Assembly: GCA_018806985.1 (NCBI GenBank)
Contig: JADANN010000187.1
Coordinates: forward strand, 496,001-560,000
Direction of reading: 5' to 3'
Source: Angiostrongylus vasorum
Lineage: Eukaryota; Nematoda; Chromadorea; Rhabditida; Metastrongylidae
DNA: 64,000 bases
How positions within the stretch are numbered: position 1 is the first letter of the stretch; every line of letters starts with the position of its first letter. This document shows positions 1 through 10,884 of this stretch, in pieces. The translations under genes were made by a program, and so were the position numbers. Below the pieces are notes generated by a model. It had not been told where the DNA came from. It did not search any database and saw only the letters and a list, made by a program, of their open reading frames with translations.

Positions 1-242
1 TCAGCGGAACGGATCCGTCATTGCCTTGTTTCATCCACAACATATAAGCCGTTTTCAAACTCCGAAACCGAAACCGAATATTCTCCGAAGCTAAACATTT
101 TCACGGGAGGCGAACGCTCGTAGGAAAATTCATAAACTGAAAGTGAGTTCTTCGGAATAAAAATCTCTCATTCGAACCCATTCCACACTTTCAAAAAAAC
201 CAAAATTCACAAGTCACAGGTTAAATGGATGGTAAAACAACA

Positions 243-480
243 ATCCGTTCTGCGTTGATCAATTTCTAAGAGATGCGCAATGCATTTGGCATCATCAACT
301 ATCGTCAGATATGACTGAATGCACATCTGGCCTGCATAGCAACTTGTGGTGGCCTATCGATGCACCTAGTCAGTGCTGCTACTATCCCAGACAACATAAT
401 CTGTCTACCTCGGAGGCTTGAAAGGAGTTTAGTGAGCCCGTAGCGCGGGATCGAAGCAAAAAGACCACGCGTGCATAGCA
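243..480 (-). repeat. SINE family A, decayed copy
   Basis: Reverse-strand match to the A consensus: the 3' part (GTTGATCAA, ATGCATTTGGC), the central core (CTATCCCAGACA) and the B-box end (GCGCGGGATCG). It is heavily mutated. Confidence 0.6.
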
Positions 481-486
481 GGGGGA

Positions 487-1620
487 CCTCTTTAAAGCGC
501 GCTGCACGCTGAAGTATAGGTCACTTAGCTAACCCTGAACAACGGCTTAAAAAATGTCGGTGCAAGAATAACAGCTTAAAACAGTAAGAGAGGTGTTATA
601 GAAATTTGCTCCTACGTGTATGAGACTTCTAACTGGTTGTATATAAAAAAAGTAATACGTATGAGAAACCCAAAATAGAACAAACTCCACTTTTTTATTT
701 CCATTGAGTCTGAAGAAAAAAATCTCTAAATTGACCTCATAAAGACTAAAGGTCAACTTGAGTAACAAAATGGTAAGGAGACACAAACTGCTTTTATCGG
801 ACAGAACGACTATGATGATAGAAGGGAAGTAAAGCTGGACGAGATCAGGCCGCAAACAAATCAATTTCAAACAACAAATTCCACGAGGTATACTAGAAGA
901 TAAAGCATAACTCATGTATATACATAGCCTTGACGTTTCCACTAGCAGAACAGAAATACACGGAGGATGGAACGTAACGGTTACAGATGGGGGTTAGGTC
1001 TATGTGAAGTCTGAAGAGCGTTTTGACGATTAAAGAAAAGTTTGCTGCAGCTGCAGAATTAACTGCTATCTCCTCATTAACAAACAATGTAAAGTAGTGC
1101 ATCTTGGAAAGCAAAACCGATCGATGCTATAGTTTTTTGGTCGATGCGGATCATAGCCGAATGTAGAAACGAGAAGCTGATGCGATTGCTGGGGGGAGGC
1201 GAGCCGCAGGAGACCAAACCGCCCACGGTATCAAGTCAAATTCACGAGAAACATATGACTGGGTGTTCTTTGAAAAATGTCTGGTCGCTGACATTTTTTA
1301 CTTAATCCTTTGTCAATGTGAATGGAATTTCAGTCGAACGGTGGAGATGCTTTTTTTCACATGGATAATAGGCAGTGCAAGAGTGATTTTTCCCAACGAT
1401 TGTTTTATTCTACTAGACTGTTCCTGTCAACCAACAATTATGTGACTTAGCCGTCTAGATAGAAAGCTTCCCTAGAACAGCGTCACGTAATTTGTAGGAT
1501 TTAATGCTAGCTTTCGCTAGTTGAGCACAGAGAGAAGTTTAGACTTTGGCGGATCATTCCTTCCGGAAAATTCTAACTTGATGGGAAAAGAATGGCAAAA
1601 TATTTTAAACTTTAATATAT
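487..1620. other. No gene seen
   Basis: Reading frames here are short and lack codon structure or family motifs. A stretch at about 1,140-1,225 weakly resembles 30,830-30,915, perhaps an old repeat. Confidence 0.5.
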
Positions 1621-1626
1621 TATCAA

Positions 1627-1998
1627 GGGGCGGATAGCACAGTGGTAGTGATGTCCGCCATAACGAGCACGTTGGTAGTTCGATCCCGCTCCGGGCCAAC
1701 CAAGCCTCTCATCCCTCCAGGGTCGGGAAGTTGGTACCGGACTTGTTTGGAAAAAAAATCACTCTCTGCAAAGCAACTCGGAACGCTCCAGCCCGGTTAT
1801 CTCAGGACTCCAAGAAGAATTGCTCGATGAGCACTCTACAATAATCAAGATGAAATGGAAATCCTCAAGAAGCAACAGAAGCCACACGTAAAAGTTGCAA
1901 GATCATCGTGGACAGTGGATGCGAGGAAACGAATCGAATGCGAAAAGTGCCGAGGCCCGCACACCAAACGTGAAGACGGATCAAATAAAATAAAAAAT
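1627..1998 (+). repeat. SINE family B, long copy (tRNA-derived)
   Basis: The head has a pol III A-box-like TAGCACAGTGGTAGTG and a good B-box (AGTTCGATCCC). The shared central core follows (CATCCCTCCAGGGTCGGG, TTGGTACCGGACTTG), then a unique 3' body, and an A/T tail of AAATAAAATAAAAAA type. The internal promoter points to transcription by RNA polymerase III; the element codes for nothing and would depend on a LINE for movement. Confidence 0.85.
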
Positions 1999-2362
1999 AT
2001 TAAATAAATACATTATGAAGAGAGAAGAGAAAAATCAATGGCCAGTAACGAAAGAGTTTATGAAGAACGAAAACCAACACAGAGGAGCTTTGCACCTTCA
2101 CTTCACGTTTAGTGGAATCCTTCCACTTTTTTTTTAACCATGAAGTTATGGAGGCGTGTAGCTGACTAGATTGCAGTCAACTTGACCTTTCCAAGTTCAC
2201 GAAGGTGAAATGTCAGCTTTTTGGAGTAAAGAGTATAGCAACAACCTCATGTGTGCTTATCAAGAAAACATCGGATTTTTTATTGGCTTATTAATATAAA
2301 AAACGTTTCGCTTTGAACACTGAGTAAAGTTGGCAACGTTTCTAAATCCTAGTCCTCATTGA

Positions 2363-2632
2363 GGGCGCGTGCGCCGCAGTGGTTGAAGGCGCCGCTGCGA
2401 CACACGTGGAATCGATCCCCGCGCCCATGACCCACCAAGCCTTCCATCCCTCCGGGGTCGGCAAATTGGTACCAGACTTGTCTGGGAGGATAGCAGCACT
2501 GACTCTATACATCGGTAGGCCACCGCGAGTCATTGTAAAGGCCAGATATGCATTCAATCACCTCCAACGATACATAATGAAGTCGAATGCATGGCGCATC
2601 CCTCAGGGGATTGATCAACGCCGAAAGCTTTA
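2363..2632 (+). repeat. SINE family A, near full length
   Basis: Head GCGCCGCAGTGG with B-box-like GGAATCGATCCCC, core CATCCCTCCGGGGTCGGCAA, then ATACATCGGTAGGCCACCGC, AGATATGCATTCAATCACC and the end GGGATTGATCAACGCC. About 270 bp. Confidence 0.85.
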
Positions 2633-2722
2633 AGCTAAGCTTTAAGTCCTCATTGACTAACGACGATTTCCTTCCTTCCTCATAATCTTGTTAGTCATCG
2701 AATTACTTTAGTGAGATATTCC

Positions 2723-2914
2723 ATATGTTCTTATGAACTGATCTTGTTGAGCCCATGCGAGGTTGGCATAAGTTGCCGTTGTTATTGTTGTTGTTGTTGT
2801 CGTTGTTATCGTTTTTGTTATTGTTGTCGTTGTTGCTGTTGTTGCCGTTGTTGACAACGACAACAAGTATACCAACCTCGCATCAGTGCGGCAAGATTTT
2901 TCATAAGAACATAT
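2723..2914. repeat. Foldback element with GTT-rich loop
   Basis: The outer arms ATATGTTCTTATGAA (2723-2737) and its exact reverse complement (2900-2914) enclose inner arms GCGAGGTTGG (2757-2766) and CCAACCTCGC (2872-2881). Between them lies an imperfect GTT/GTC trinucleotide run at 2772-2860. MITE-like; no copy elsewhere in the window was noticed. Confidence 0.7.
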
Positions 2915-3699
2915 AAATAAATACACTGCTTATTTACGCTGGTATTTCTAGAAAGTCAGTCTTTTTGAGTTATTCAAAATATACTGTTTGTTGTGGAAAG
3001 TCGACAGCTGCCCTCAACTCGTTCATCTGCGAACTTAAACACGGTTCTGTAAAATGATTAAATCTGTTTTCCAGTTTGTGTCTGTGTCTGCGGGCATGTG
3101 AAGAAGAAATTCTGCCAGGATTCCTGATTCTGGAAAAGAATACTGCTCTTCTCCATTGCATAAAATTACCAGTAAATACTTTTGCTTCGAATTAAAGTGC
3201 TTAGCAGTTTTCTATCACGTTCACGTCTTCTCTTAAAATTGGGTTTCGTTTGGTCTGAAGCTTGATTCCAGCGCGAAGTCATAGTGATAAGAAATTTAAG
3301 AGTAAAGATGCTTACAGTAAAAGTTCGAGTATCTGAACAAGAAAATGAAATCTTTCGAAATAAAGGAACATTGGCGAAGTTTCTGAGACGATTGTTAGTG
3401 GATTCAAGTAATGGTGGGATCCATAATTATTGAAAGAAAGGTCAACAGAAGAGACTTTATTCGGCACAGGATCCTTCATTGGTTCGGTTGACTAATCGCA
3501 GAAATAACCACCTCCCCACGCAAAATTATAGCCGTAAGGCTGCAAAGCTGCCTCTGATCCTCAATTTGCGGAGGCTGTTTGTGGTGAAGGGCTACAGGCG
3601 GTTTGATTCAACATTTTACTGGTAATACTTTCATTTTCCAAACAAATGAGTAATATACCGGAGTTATTAGTGGTGCAGTTCATCAGGAAGCAAAGTGCT

Positions 3700-3930
3700 G
3701 GTTCGACTCTCGCAGCGCTCTCTACCAATCCAGCTGGGAACGTCTTAGCTCGTGGCTATCTCAAAAATGGCCGGGAGAATCAAAATCCTCAAGCAGTAGC
3801 CGAAACAGGACGTGAAATGTTCGAAGACCTTTGTGGACGACGAATGCGAGGAAAACGAGCCAAGTGCAAAAAATGTTGGGGGATCCGTCCAGTATTATAC
3901 ATAGTGGGTTATGTAAAATAAAATAAATAG
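3700..3930 (+). repeat. SINE family B, 5'-truncated
   Basis: Begins at the B-box-like GTTCGACTCTCGC and runs to TGTAAAATAAAATAAAT. The middle shows the B features AATCCTCAAGCAGTAGCC and GGACGACGAATGCGAGG. Confidence 0.75.
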
Positions 3931-4079
3931 GTAATTAATAATTAACACTCAACGAGTTAACGGGGAAACAAGTACGCTGACCACCTAGTTGCAGGCAAAC
4001 CTAAGAACGAAACCTGACTACTACGAGATTGCAACGCGACGAAACCAATGAAAAAATATGTCGTATGTTTAGTTTTTTT

Positions 4080-4500
4080 ACTTACTGCCTACTACAATTT
4101 TCACGGCTGGGTATTATGGAAATCAACCACAACGACGTTGAGATATTCGCAAAATTGATGGTTTGTTGTAGTTGATTTCCATAATACATTGCTGTGAAAA
4201 TTGCAGTGAGCTGTAAACAAAAAAGTAAACATTGTGATTTCGACTGCAGCCTCAGCTTAACTGGGTTCAATACCGGTGTGGGCTCCCCATATTAATCCCG
4301 TTGACGGGTGATTGCTGATGGCACTGGTAGATAGAAGACTCGTTGAGAGAAACACAGAGCAAGAGCCTCCGTGGCGCAGTGTGTAGTTAGACACTCAGAC
4401 GGTCTATCCCGGAAAAGAAAAATCGTGGTTCGATCTAGCCCTGGTTCCAAGTTCTGCGAATACCTCAGCATCGTCATGTTGTGTATATTGTAAGGATAGA
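4080..4500 (+). repeat. Family C element with terminal foldback
   Basis: 4,098-4,225 is an imperfect hairpin (TTTCACGGCTGGGTATTATG against its reverse complement near 4,180-4,205). After it come the family C body (CTCAGCTTAACTGGGTTCAA, CCCGTTGACGGGTGATTGCT), a tRNA-like part with TGGCGCAGTG and GTGGTTCGATC, and the end GCGAATACCTCAGCATCG. Confidence 0.7.
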
Positions 4501-4535
4501 CCTTCTAAGTATCTAACTGAGCCAGATTATCAGAA

Positions 4536-4925
4536 CTTACTTACTTACTTGAACGGCCCGTCCTCACTGATTGTGCGGGCCCCAGCGTAATCTCCATTTT
4601 TCGGAGACTTATTGGTTAAGCCATTGTGGTTCCCTGGAATCCGAAGGACATCCTGAGCAAAGCCTGCCCCAGCTCGTCACTACGACAGCCAGTCGTAGCC
4701 CTTGTGGATCAGAGGGAGATTTACCACCATGCGACTTTGATACGAGGACGGTGGTAGATCCTGGTATTAGTTTATTGTTAGCTGGGCTTCCTGATGGAAA
4801 CGCTGGACTTCTTCTCAGCTTGGGAGACCATGCCATGGGGATGAATCCCCGCGCTGTACATCGCAGTCCGACACCCAGGAACACCTCTCAGCCACGATGA
4901 GGCGGTAATCCGTTGGGAGGGATTG
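4536..4925 (-). repeat. Family D repeat (RTE-like 3' tail)
   Basis: Reads on the minus strand from CTCCCAACGGATTACCGCC to a tail of AAGTAAGT units. Frames through it are long by chance only. Three other copies lie near 19.7, 43.9 and 55.9 kb. Confidence 0.8.
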
Positions 4926-5247
4926 TCAGAATTGGATATGTTACTCATTACTTGCTCAGATCTTTCAAATAACACATGTTTAGTTTATAAGATTCTTTTG
5001 CCACTTCTTGAATCTTAACAGTGAATCAGAACTTATCGACGTTACCGATTTGAGCAGGGTATAAGATGACCGTGATAAGGTGAATTTAAACCACATGGCC
5101 CATAGGGACAAATGGAATCCTCAAATGATGAATGAGTTAGAGCAATCGATCTCGACATTTATGATATTGCGCCACTTGGCGCAGACAGTCGATATTTTAA
5201 CCTTGCCTTTGCCGAGAAAAATACTACAACTTGGGAAGGGTGGAGTA

Positions 5248-5286
<39 letters not shown>

Positions 5287-5287
5287 G

Positions 5288-5331
<44 letters not shown>
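5248..5331. repeat. AT/ATGT microsatellite
   Basis: AT dinucleotides interrupted by GTATGTATGTATGTAA. Simple sequence, no coding value. Confidence 0.95.
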
Positions 5332-5334
<3 letters not shown>

Positions 5335-6120
5335 GAATGGGATGGTCGAAGTAAATAAGATCGCAAAAGAAGTTTGTTAGTCATCAGAGAAGAGTCGGAT
5401 GAAAAAACAGTATGTTTTAAGAGTATCAAATTCTGGCGAGACTAGGGGTGGAACGTAAAACCCACCCTGAAATTTCTACTAATTAGGGATTTTCATCATC
5501 TAAAAGGTCAGAATGACAAGGAATTATTTAAGAAATAGGCGAAACAAATACTGTTTAAGCTGCTCTCCGCATTACCCAACACTATTGGTTACCTGGAAAC
5601 ACCGTAAGAAAGTTTACGAATTCCAACAATATCGTAGAAGCACAATGTTATCACCAGAACAAAAATCCATACACCCAGTTCCATAGTAAACCTGGGTTTG
5701 ATCGTCAACATATTCGACAATAAAACCTGATGAGAACAGCATCAAAGTTGTCCTGGATGCCGTGAGTGACGAACTACTTTCGGACAAAGAGTGAACATGT
5801 TAGAATAACACGTCACCTTAGCAATAGTAGTAGTAATAACAATAACGGCAGCAGTAGTAGTTATTACTCTTGGTATCCTTTGCAATCCTGATAATCATCG
5901 AATGGCAAGATTCGAATGGAGGACAGTCCAAACTGTACCCAGAGATTGGTCGATTCGATGAACACAAGGATCTTCATAGCATTTAATGAAACCGAAAGAA
6001 ATTTTTTTCTATTGCAGAAAAAGTTGCCAGTGGTAGCTCAATGGGCTCTACCTTCAAGGCGAAGGGTGTAGCGAGTAGCTTGCAATGTAATTCATGTCGC
6101 TGATAAAACTTGCTTATTTC
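5335..6120. other. No gene seen
   Basis: AT-rich sequence with a short trinucleotide run (AGT/ATA type) at about 5,822-5,870. No family recognised. Confidence 0.5.
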
Positions 6121-6124
6121 CAGA

Positions 6125-6390
6125 CTTAATAGTTGTTAGTTACTAGTTGGCCTGTTAATTATAATATCAGGATTATGTCTTGAAAATGAAAATACGGAAG
6201 GCAGAGCAGCTAAAGTAGCATTCAAGGAATTCCTGACCCACCACCGAACGACTTGCGACACTTGTGCTTTCCAATGGAACCATTCGATACATAACCGGGG
6301 GGAGAGATGCCGGAATGCAATATCTCCACCAAAGAACACAACGTCGTCAGTTGACTCATAAAACCCTCTGTGACTTGCCAACAAGCTTTA
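6125..6390 (-). repeat. Family G repeat, copy 1
   Basis: On the minus strand this resembles 13,885-14,115. The two share a start with DDV-x2-F-x-G in one conceptual frame and the end NPD-x3-NRP. Nature unknown; it may be an old transposon piece. Confidence 0.4.
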
Positions 6391-6472
6391 AATTAAGGAC
6401 AGGAAAATTGGTCTGAGTTCTCTACAGAAAGGAAGCATTTCTAAATTTTACGATATACATTTAAATACGGAT

Positions 6473-6780
6473 GCGTGTGATGAAGTGGTTAGAGGCCCCT
6501 TCAAATAAACGTAAGGTCTTCGGTTCGATTCTGCTCTCCACACCAGCGATCGTTTACGGTCCGCAAGCATTGCAAATTGATACCAGACTCGCCTGAAAGA
6601 GCAGTAAACACTGACAGTGTACATCGGTAAGCCCCCCTGGTTGGGACGGCTCGCTGTTATATGAATACCAAGTAGTTGGGAGGATTCGGTCGGATTGGCT
6701 GCTCGCCTTTGCCTATGCCACGCGAGGCTTTTGACGATTAGCAGTCACAAAGCTGGACACCTCAAACTTGGGTAATTAAA
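6473..6780 (+). repeat. tRNA-headed SINE of a third type
   Basis: The head TGATGAAGTGGTTAGAGG (A-box-like) and CTTCGGTTCGATTC (strong B-box) lead into a diverged central core, GCAAATTGATACCAGACTCG, and ACATCGGTAAGCC as in family A. The end then differs from both A and B. Confidence 0.65.
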
Positions 6781-7079
6781 CCGTTTATATATGTTTCTAC
6801 ATGATGCGATTAAACTAGAAATGTATGTACAATAAATTGCAACTAAGGTGGTTCAGTAGTAACCTGAGTAGATAGAATACACTAACAATTACGTACAGCA
6901 ATACTAATACATGATAGTGATACACTGTGGTTGATATAAAAAGATTAAACGAGACAATTAACACGCTAAAAGAGAAACGAAAGATGCAAAGATTATATGG
7001 TGCTGAAGTGAGCGCTTAGGAGATTAACCCCTCATAAAGCTTGAAAGAGAGTAATCTAATATAGCTGATGTTGCAAGGA

Positions 7080-7760
7080 TGTGCAGTGACAAACTTATGA
7101 ATGAATACAATTGTTCAGTTTAACAGTATGAGAATAAGGGGCTAATACATAAGTGTAGTTGTTCAAAGAGTTTCGTGGCCAAGCACGAGTAGATACATTG
7201 GATATACAAGCATTAGATGCGAGTTGTAAAATAGATAACAATCAAGTCAATTCGATGATGAGCAGACATTATGGCTTGTGGCGGCGTTTTTAAGGTTTAA
7301 CATGGTTCAAGAAGGTGTAATAATATGTAATTCATGTTCCAGTACGATGAGACATAGGTACACGTTGTTGAACTCAGCCAAGAGGTGCACGGCTACAGCA
7401 AACCGAGATTGGTGAAGCAAGAGCACGAGTCTCTATTTAACAACATTCCCACCTAACAAAACGGAATCAGTTGCGAAAGCAGGAGATTAAGCTGGAGAGA
7501 GGGTGATGAAGAAGAACGACGATGATGTCTACGTGTCATCAGAGAGCAAATGGCTGTGCTAAGAGGGGTAGCAGGAACCGAGTGAGTGCCGTGGGTCGCA
7601 AGATCACCCCCACGGGTGGCAAGATCTCGCCCCTAAGCAACGCGTCCTGCCTGGTATTATGCCCGGTGGTGTATTTGATGGTTATAATTGCCATATTTAC
7701 TGGCGTGCCCGATGGTTAGGGATGGGATATGACTGTAGGGCACCCGGCGCCATCAGAACA
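7080..7760. repeat. Family F repeat, copy 1 (unknown type)
   Basis: It resembles 8,960-9,345 in order: CTCAACATTCxxxCCTAA-like, GGAGAxxAAGCTGGAG, ACATCATCAGA-like, and ATGCCCGGTGGT. I do not recognise it. No coding frame is supported. Confidence 0.45.
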
Positions 7761-8221
7761 CATAAGGAATAGAGTTACAATAGAGAACATTATTTTCTAT
7801 TAGATAATGTTTATTGGTCGACTTGTCGACACCCCCCAAAGTTCTTATATAGGATAAAAAATTCATTCAGTCACCAACACGATGTTGAATGTAGGAGAAT
7901 GTATCACTGAAGGAGAGATCAACGCAAAACGTTTCATTTTTTCTCCTAGTGTTTTACCCAAGAACACCAAAGAAAGACATTATGTCAGAAACATGATAAA
8001 TCTCCAGTGGTCCCAAAACCTCCTTAAAATTTACAACGATAGTCAGCAACTGGTGCGCTTGCTTCGACACTTTAATAGAACTATTCTCGAAATACAAAGT
8101 AATAATGCAATGTTTTTTCTGCACAAGTGCATGCGCTCATAAACGAAACTCATCAAAACTTTCTAGTTTTTCTCTTCAATTTGGGGGTTTTGGCGCTATT
8201 TATTGGCAGTACCGATTTCTT

Positions 8222-8502
8222 GGGTCGCGTGTGGCGCAGTGGTTGGGAGCGCCACTGCGACACACACCAGGAATCGATCCCCGCGCCCATGGCCCACCAA
8301 GCCTTCCATCCATCCGGCGTCGGCAAATTCGTATCAGACTTGTGTAGGAGGATAGCAGCATTGGCTCGACACATCGGTAAGCCACCGCGAGTCATTGTAA
8401 AGGCCAAATATGCATTCAATCACCTTCAAACGATGCTTAATAAAGCCGATTGCATGGCGCATCCCTCAGGGATTGATCAACGCCGAGAGCTTTATCCTTT
8501 TA
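8222..8502 (+). repeat. SINE family A, near full length
   Basis: Head GTGTGGCGCAGTGGTTGGG, core CATCCATCCGGCGTCGGC, end GGGATTGATCAACGCCGAGA and TTTATCCTTTTAA. It produces several overlapping chance frames. Confidence 0.88.
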
Positions 8503-8959
8503 ATGATACTCTAAAGCCTCAAACCTGCGTAAAAGAACCATTCATATACATAAGGTTCACATGAAAATCACGCTATGAAGTTGGATATCTGTATACAACA
8601 AGATAAAGAGCAAATTAGTTCAGTGGGCAGTAGTAGCATACGTAACCAACTGCAATAACAATGATGTAGAGCATTATGAAGCAGGTTTCTGAGGGTATGA
8701 GATGTAATTAGAAATAGTGTTTATGTGACGTATAGCTACTACTAGTAGTAGTTAGGTATAGCTATTAGTATTGCTACAACAGCGTAAGTATTTACTTGAC
8801 TACTGGGCAAGAATGCGATGGAGAAGGCGAGCTTACCCACCAACGAAGAGGAAGATTCTGGGGAGTGAGAAAGCATCAAACAAGATAACTCAGGCATCAC
8901 AGAAGTGCATCAGAAGGCGTCGATGAATTTGGACGTCGCGTAATTGTAAGTAAATGACT

Positions 8960-9345
8960 CAATGTGGCAATGGCGACTTTCGTAGACCACAGATAAAAAG
9001 TGAAAGTGCTTGAGAAAATTGCTGGATTAACAATGCATAGTGGTTATATGAGGATTGACGACAATTTTACTATGTTCATGATGTAAGAATGTGAGACTTC
9101 ATTTAACAGTATTCTTGCCTAAGTAAATCGAAGGAGTTCTGAAAGGATAAAACTAAGCTGGAGGACTAGATGGTGAGAAAAGATTACGGCGATCTTCACA
9201 CATCGTCAGAAGACAAATGGTACGGCTAGGGGTTGCGACTAACGTCCTCAGCCGCGGGGTCAAGTTACCAAGCAATGTTACCATGCCCGGTGGTTAAGGG
9301 AGGAGCACTTATGTAGGGCAGGCACGCGGGCGCTGTGTCAAGTAG
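8960..9345. repeat. Family F repeat, copy 2
   Basis: Diverged partner of 7,080-7,760, sharing AAGCTGGAG and ATGCCCGGTGGTTA in the same order. Confidence 0.42.
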
Positions 9346-9861
9346 CTGGTGGTACAATAGGTTACATGACAGGAATAACAAAGACAAGGTGTTTTTTTCC
9401 GTGCACTATTTCATTGTTGAATTTGTTATTTTCCAAATCTATTGGCACAATGCTGACAGCCGTAAACATAAACAGTAAGCACCAAACGTGTTTCACTGGA
9501 CGAAAGCTCCCTCTTTCCATCGTTTTGATGTTGCATGGACGGGCTTCGACGAAATAGGACGGTTCTGTGGCCTCTAGAAAATCGGACTTTGATCTTGATT
9601 GGGCAAGAGGACTTGCATCTGCTGTAAATTCTGATGGTTTCGACTTCGATCAGCAGAATTCATTATGAGCTGAGACATTATTGTTGTTTGAAGTTGAAAA
9701 GCCGAAGTAAGTTGGGCTGTGGCGGTAAGTCATTGGAGAATGACTCATCACATGATGTGTTTGGATGCAAAGAACTAAAATATTGTGATGAATTATTAAT
9801 GAATGATATTTGTTACGGGTAGTGAGAGAGGCGATCGGAAATGAAGAACATAAGAAACAGT

Positions 9862-10292
9862 CAACGAAGCTGAGATATTTGCAAAACTCTGGACCGCAGG
9901 TGCCTATGGTAGGGAACGAACGCGCTATTGTCCTTTCCGGGGAGTAACGCGTTCACCACCACACCATGCGGGTCCTTCGTTTCGCCTGTCTCTCAGCTAG
10001 TTCTATCGATCTTTTTGCCATCAGCAATCACCCGTCAACGGGTTTAATCTGAGGAGCCCAAATCGGCATTGAACCCAGTTAAGCTGAGGCTGTAGTTATA
10101 ATCACAATTTTAACCTTTTTACTTACTGCCTACTCTTTTTGATGGCAGGATATATTGCGAAATTATCTTCTTCATGCATAGGCACCTGCGGTCCAGAGTT
10201 TCGCAAATATCTCAGCTTCGTTGAAGTTATATTTCGCAATATACCCTGCCATCAAAAAGAGTAGGCAGTAAGTAAAAAGGTTAAAATAAGAA
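9862..10292 (-). repeat. Family C element plus near-perfect foldback end
   Basis: 9,869-10,105 is a minus-strand C body (CACCACACCATGCGGGTCC, ATCACCCGTCAACGGG). 10,107-10,285 is a hairpin whose arms are the C terminal sequence, TTTTTACTTACTGCCTACTC through GATGGCAGG and its reverse complement. Confidence 0.8.
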
Positions 10293-10420
10293 ACAGTGAT
10301 GGAAATTCATGCCAGTGAAAATGAAAACCATAGTCGGTACGTCCCTAGAGAAGTGAATTGATGTGAGATAAAATGTAAGTGGAATGAGAGAAAATATGTA
10401 CTCTTTCTTTGATGAGCTTA

Positions 10421-10862
10421 CACGAGGTTGATAAATATATTTAATTTCGGCTAACGTTGCGACGTCTTCGTCTTCATCAGAGCCGATGATCCGAATCGGT
10501 GGTCCACGCTTGTAATTCGTCTCGATATGGCCGCGCGGCCTTCGTGTCGAGTCAGGTCTTCCTCAGTGGGCCATCTCCTCAAATGAGGCATACTCACTCG
10601 GTGATGCTCTTTTGTGCAGGATGCTGATGGTGGATATAATGATTTTCCAGTGATAACAACTTGTTTATCTTCCGGACAATCCATCCTGCAGAAGTCGATT
10701 CTATTATCAGCTAGTACAAATCGTAGTAATATTTCGAAAACGAAAATAAACTCGAAGCTTTTGAAATGAGATAATTTTGTGAAAGTATTGAAATGAAGAC
10801 GTCTCTGATGAAGACGAAGACGTCGAAACGTTAACCGAATAAACTTGTTTATCAACCTCGTC
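10421..10862. repeat. Family E foldback transposon-like element
   Basis: Terminal inverted repeats of about 60 bp, beginning CGAGGTTGATAAA and including GACGTCTTCGTCTTCATCAG (10421-10482 against 10803-10862), flank about 320 bp with no supported gene. A one-ended copy lies at 43,415-43,640. Confidence 0.75.
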
Positions 10863-10884
10863 TTAGCTTATCAATGAACGAATA

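Noticed and set aside
1140..1225. Similarity to 30,830-30,915
   Set aside because: Too weak by eye to call a repeat family.
1640..1830. Possible functional tRNA genes at A-box/B-box pairs (also at 4.4, 6.5, 41.2, 52.5 and 53.7 kb)
   Set aside because: Heads lack a pairing acceptor stem and continue into repeated SINE bodies, so they are SINE promoters, not tRNA genes.
2708..2926. Threonine-rich frame
   Set aside because: Translation of the GTT/GTC run inside a foldback element.
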